Positions 63,490-64,000 of a stretch of DNA of 64,000 bases are shown in pieces. The stretch spans positions 558,001-622,000 of the forward strand of contig CBDFGO010000002.1 in the NCBI GenBank assembly GCA_965247125.1, written 5' to 3'. Position numbers and translations under genes: made by a program. Numbering within the stretch: position 1 is the stretch's first letter; each line of letters opens with the position of its first letter. The DNA is from CALBJU01 sp965247125 (lineage in GTDB: Bacteria; Bacteroidota; Rhodothermia; Rhodothermales; UBA10348). The notes beneath the pieces were generated by a model. That model did no database searches. It saw only the letters and a list, made by a program, of their open reading frames with translations, and had not been told where the DNA came from.

Positions 63490-64000
63490 TCACAAAGCGC
63501 GCGCTTGCTCCGGCTTCATTGCCGCCTGAAACGAATCGTTGACCTGGCGCTGGCGGGGCTCGTAGTAGACCTGCGTAGTCGCAGGGTGTGAGTGGCCCAT
63601 GAAGCGCTGCAAGAGCTGCTCGGGCATTCCCTGGTCGGCCAGGTGCTGGGCAATGGTGTGGCGAAGCAGATGCGGATAGACGTTCTTCTGGATCCCGGCC
63701 TCGCTCGCTACCTCTTTTACGATCTGTTGAGTGCGCCGGACAGAGTATCCACCGCCTCGGGGCGAGAGAAACAGCGGTCCCGACTCGCGACGCCCGATAT
63801 GAAGTCTGAGCTGATCGCTCAGGCTCGCCAGAATTGGAACGTCGCGGTCTACACCTCCTTTGTCGTTTCTCAGACGGATGAGATTGCCGGTGAGGTCCAC
63901 ATCGGCTACGTCAATGCGCGTGAAAGCCGATACCCGGCTTCCGGTTTCAAGGAGGACGCGCACCATGAGTCCGCGCACTCCGTCGCGCACTCCGTAGGCG
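63490..64000 (-). CDS. Tyrosine recombinase/integrase, C-terminal catalytic part (runs off the edge)
   Basis: The frame is open to base 64000, so the N-terminal DNA-binding domain lies outside; the GTG at 63990 is only an internal codon. Catalytic residues are all visible: Arg in LLETGSRVSAF, Lys in NDKGGVDRDVPI, H-x-x-R in HLLRHTIAQ, His in FMGHSHPATT and the nucleophilic Tyr in QVYYEP. It is Xer/phage-integrase type and lacks the extra motif of integron integrases. It probably mobilises the small-ORF region at its left. Confidence 0.88.
   Translation of the reverse strand, partial: AYGVRDGVRGLMVRVLLETGSRVSAFTRIDVADVDLTGNLIRLRNDKGGVDRDVPILASLSDQLRLHIGRRESGPLFLSPRGGGYSVRRTQQIVKEVASEAGIQKNVYPHLLRHTIAQHLADQGMPEQLLQRFMGHSHPATTQVYYEPRQRQVNDSFQAAMKPEQARAL

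Noticed and set aside
1..64000. CRISPR array or diversity-generating retroelement
   Set aside because: No regularly spaced repeats, no Cas genes, no reverse transcriptase and no template/variable repeat pair were seen. The short tandem repeats at 23.9 and 28.0 kb are contiguous, without spacers.

Overview
The window looks like a chromosome segment from a Gram-negative member of the Bacteroidota/Rhodothermota. The signs are a TonB-dependent receptor with a carboxypeptidase-regulatory-like domain, a Wzi-type capsule protein, lipoproteins, a type IX secretion C-terminal sorting domain fragment, a VKOR-DsbA fusion, and few strong Shine-Dalgarno sites. Placement below that level is inference from gene content; no rRNA or tRNA gene was recognised.

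Layout. (1) About 1-10.74 kb is the right end of a prophage: tail/fibre genes, then a lysis region (GH108 endolysin, several small membrane proteins and a small lipoprotein), all on the + strand and often overlapping by 1-4 nt. It abuts a PLP-dependent dehydratase gene whose 3' end has been replaced. (2) 10.7-38.4 kb is ordinary chromosome: aldehyde dehydrogenase, HSD10-like SDR, QueE, paired PH-domain membrane proteins, an atypical aquaporin, CYTH protein, VKOR-DsbA, an overlapping block (PRA-PH-like, BNR lipoprotein, ArsN2-like acetyltransferase), MATE pump, TonB receptor, M28 and M14 peptidases, sulfatase and Wzi. (3) 38.5-61.2 kb is an insertion-sequence graveyard in a lower-GC surface-polysaccharide locus (CDP-glucose dehydratase, RmlC-like cupins, polysaccharide deacetylase, GDP-mannose dehydratase, UDP-glucose dehydrogenase). 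It holds five 1270-bp IS3-family copies, all on the - strand, and four 1384-bp IS256-family copies. Between them lie broken genes: T9SS substrate, cupin, small lipoprotein, XRE regulator, Cys-rich peptide. (4) 59.4-64 kb carries small phage-like ORFs, a stretch dense in inverted repeats with candidate structured RNAs, and a tyrosine recombinase running off the right edge. This is probably a second integrated element.

The most informative results come from reading across the IS copies. Three insertions have clean target duplications, and removing the element restores a sensible reading frame in each case. The other six lack clean duplications and join unrelated sequences. This is best explained by recombination between same-family copies that deleted parts of the polysaccharide locus. 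No clearly new defence or biosynthetic system was found. The best candidates for undescribed biology are the structured-RNA region beside the recombinase and the Cys-rich peptide split by an IS3 copy.
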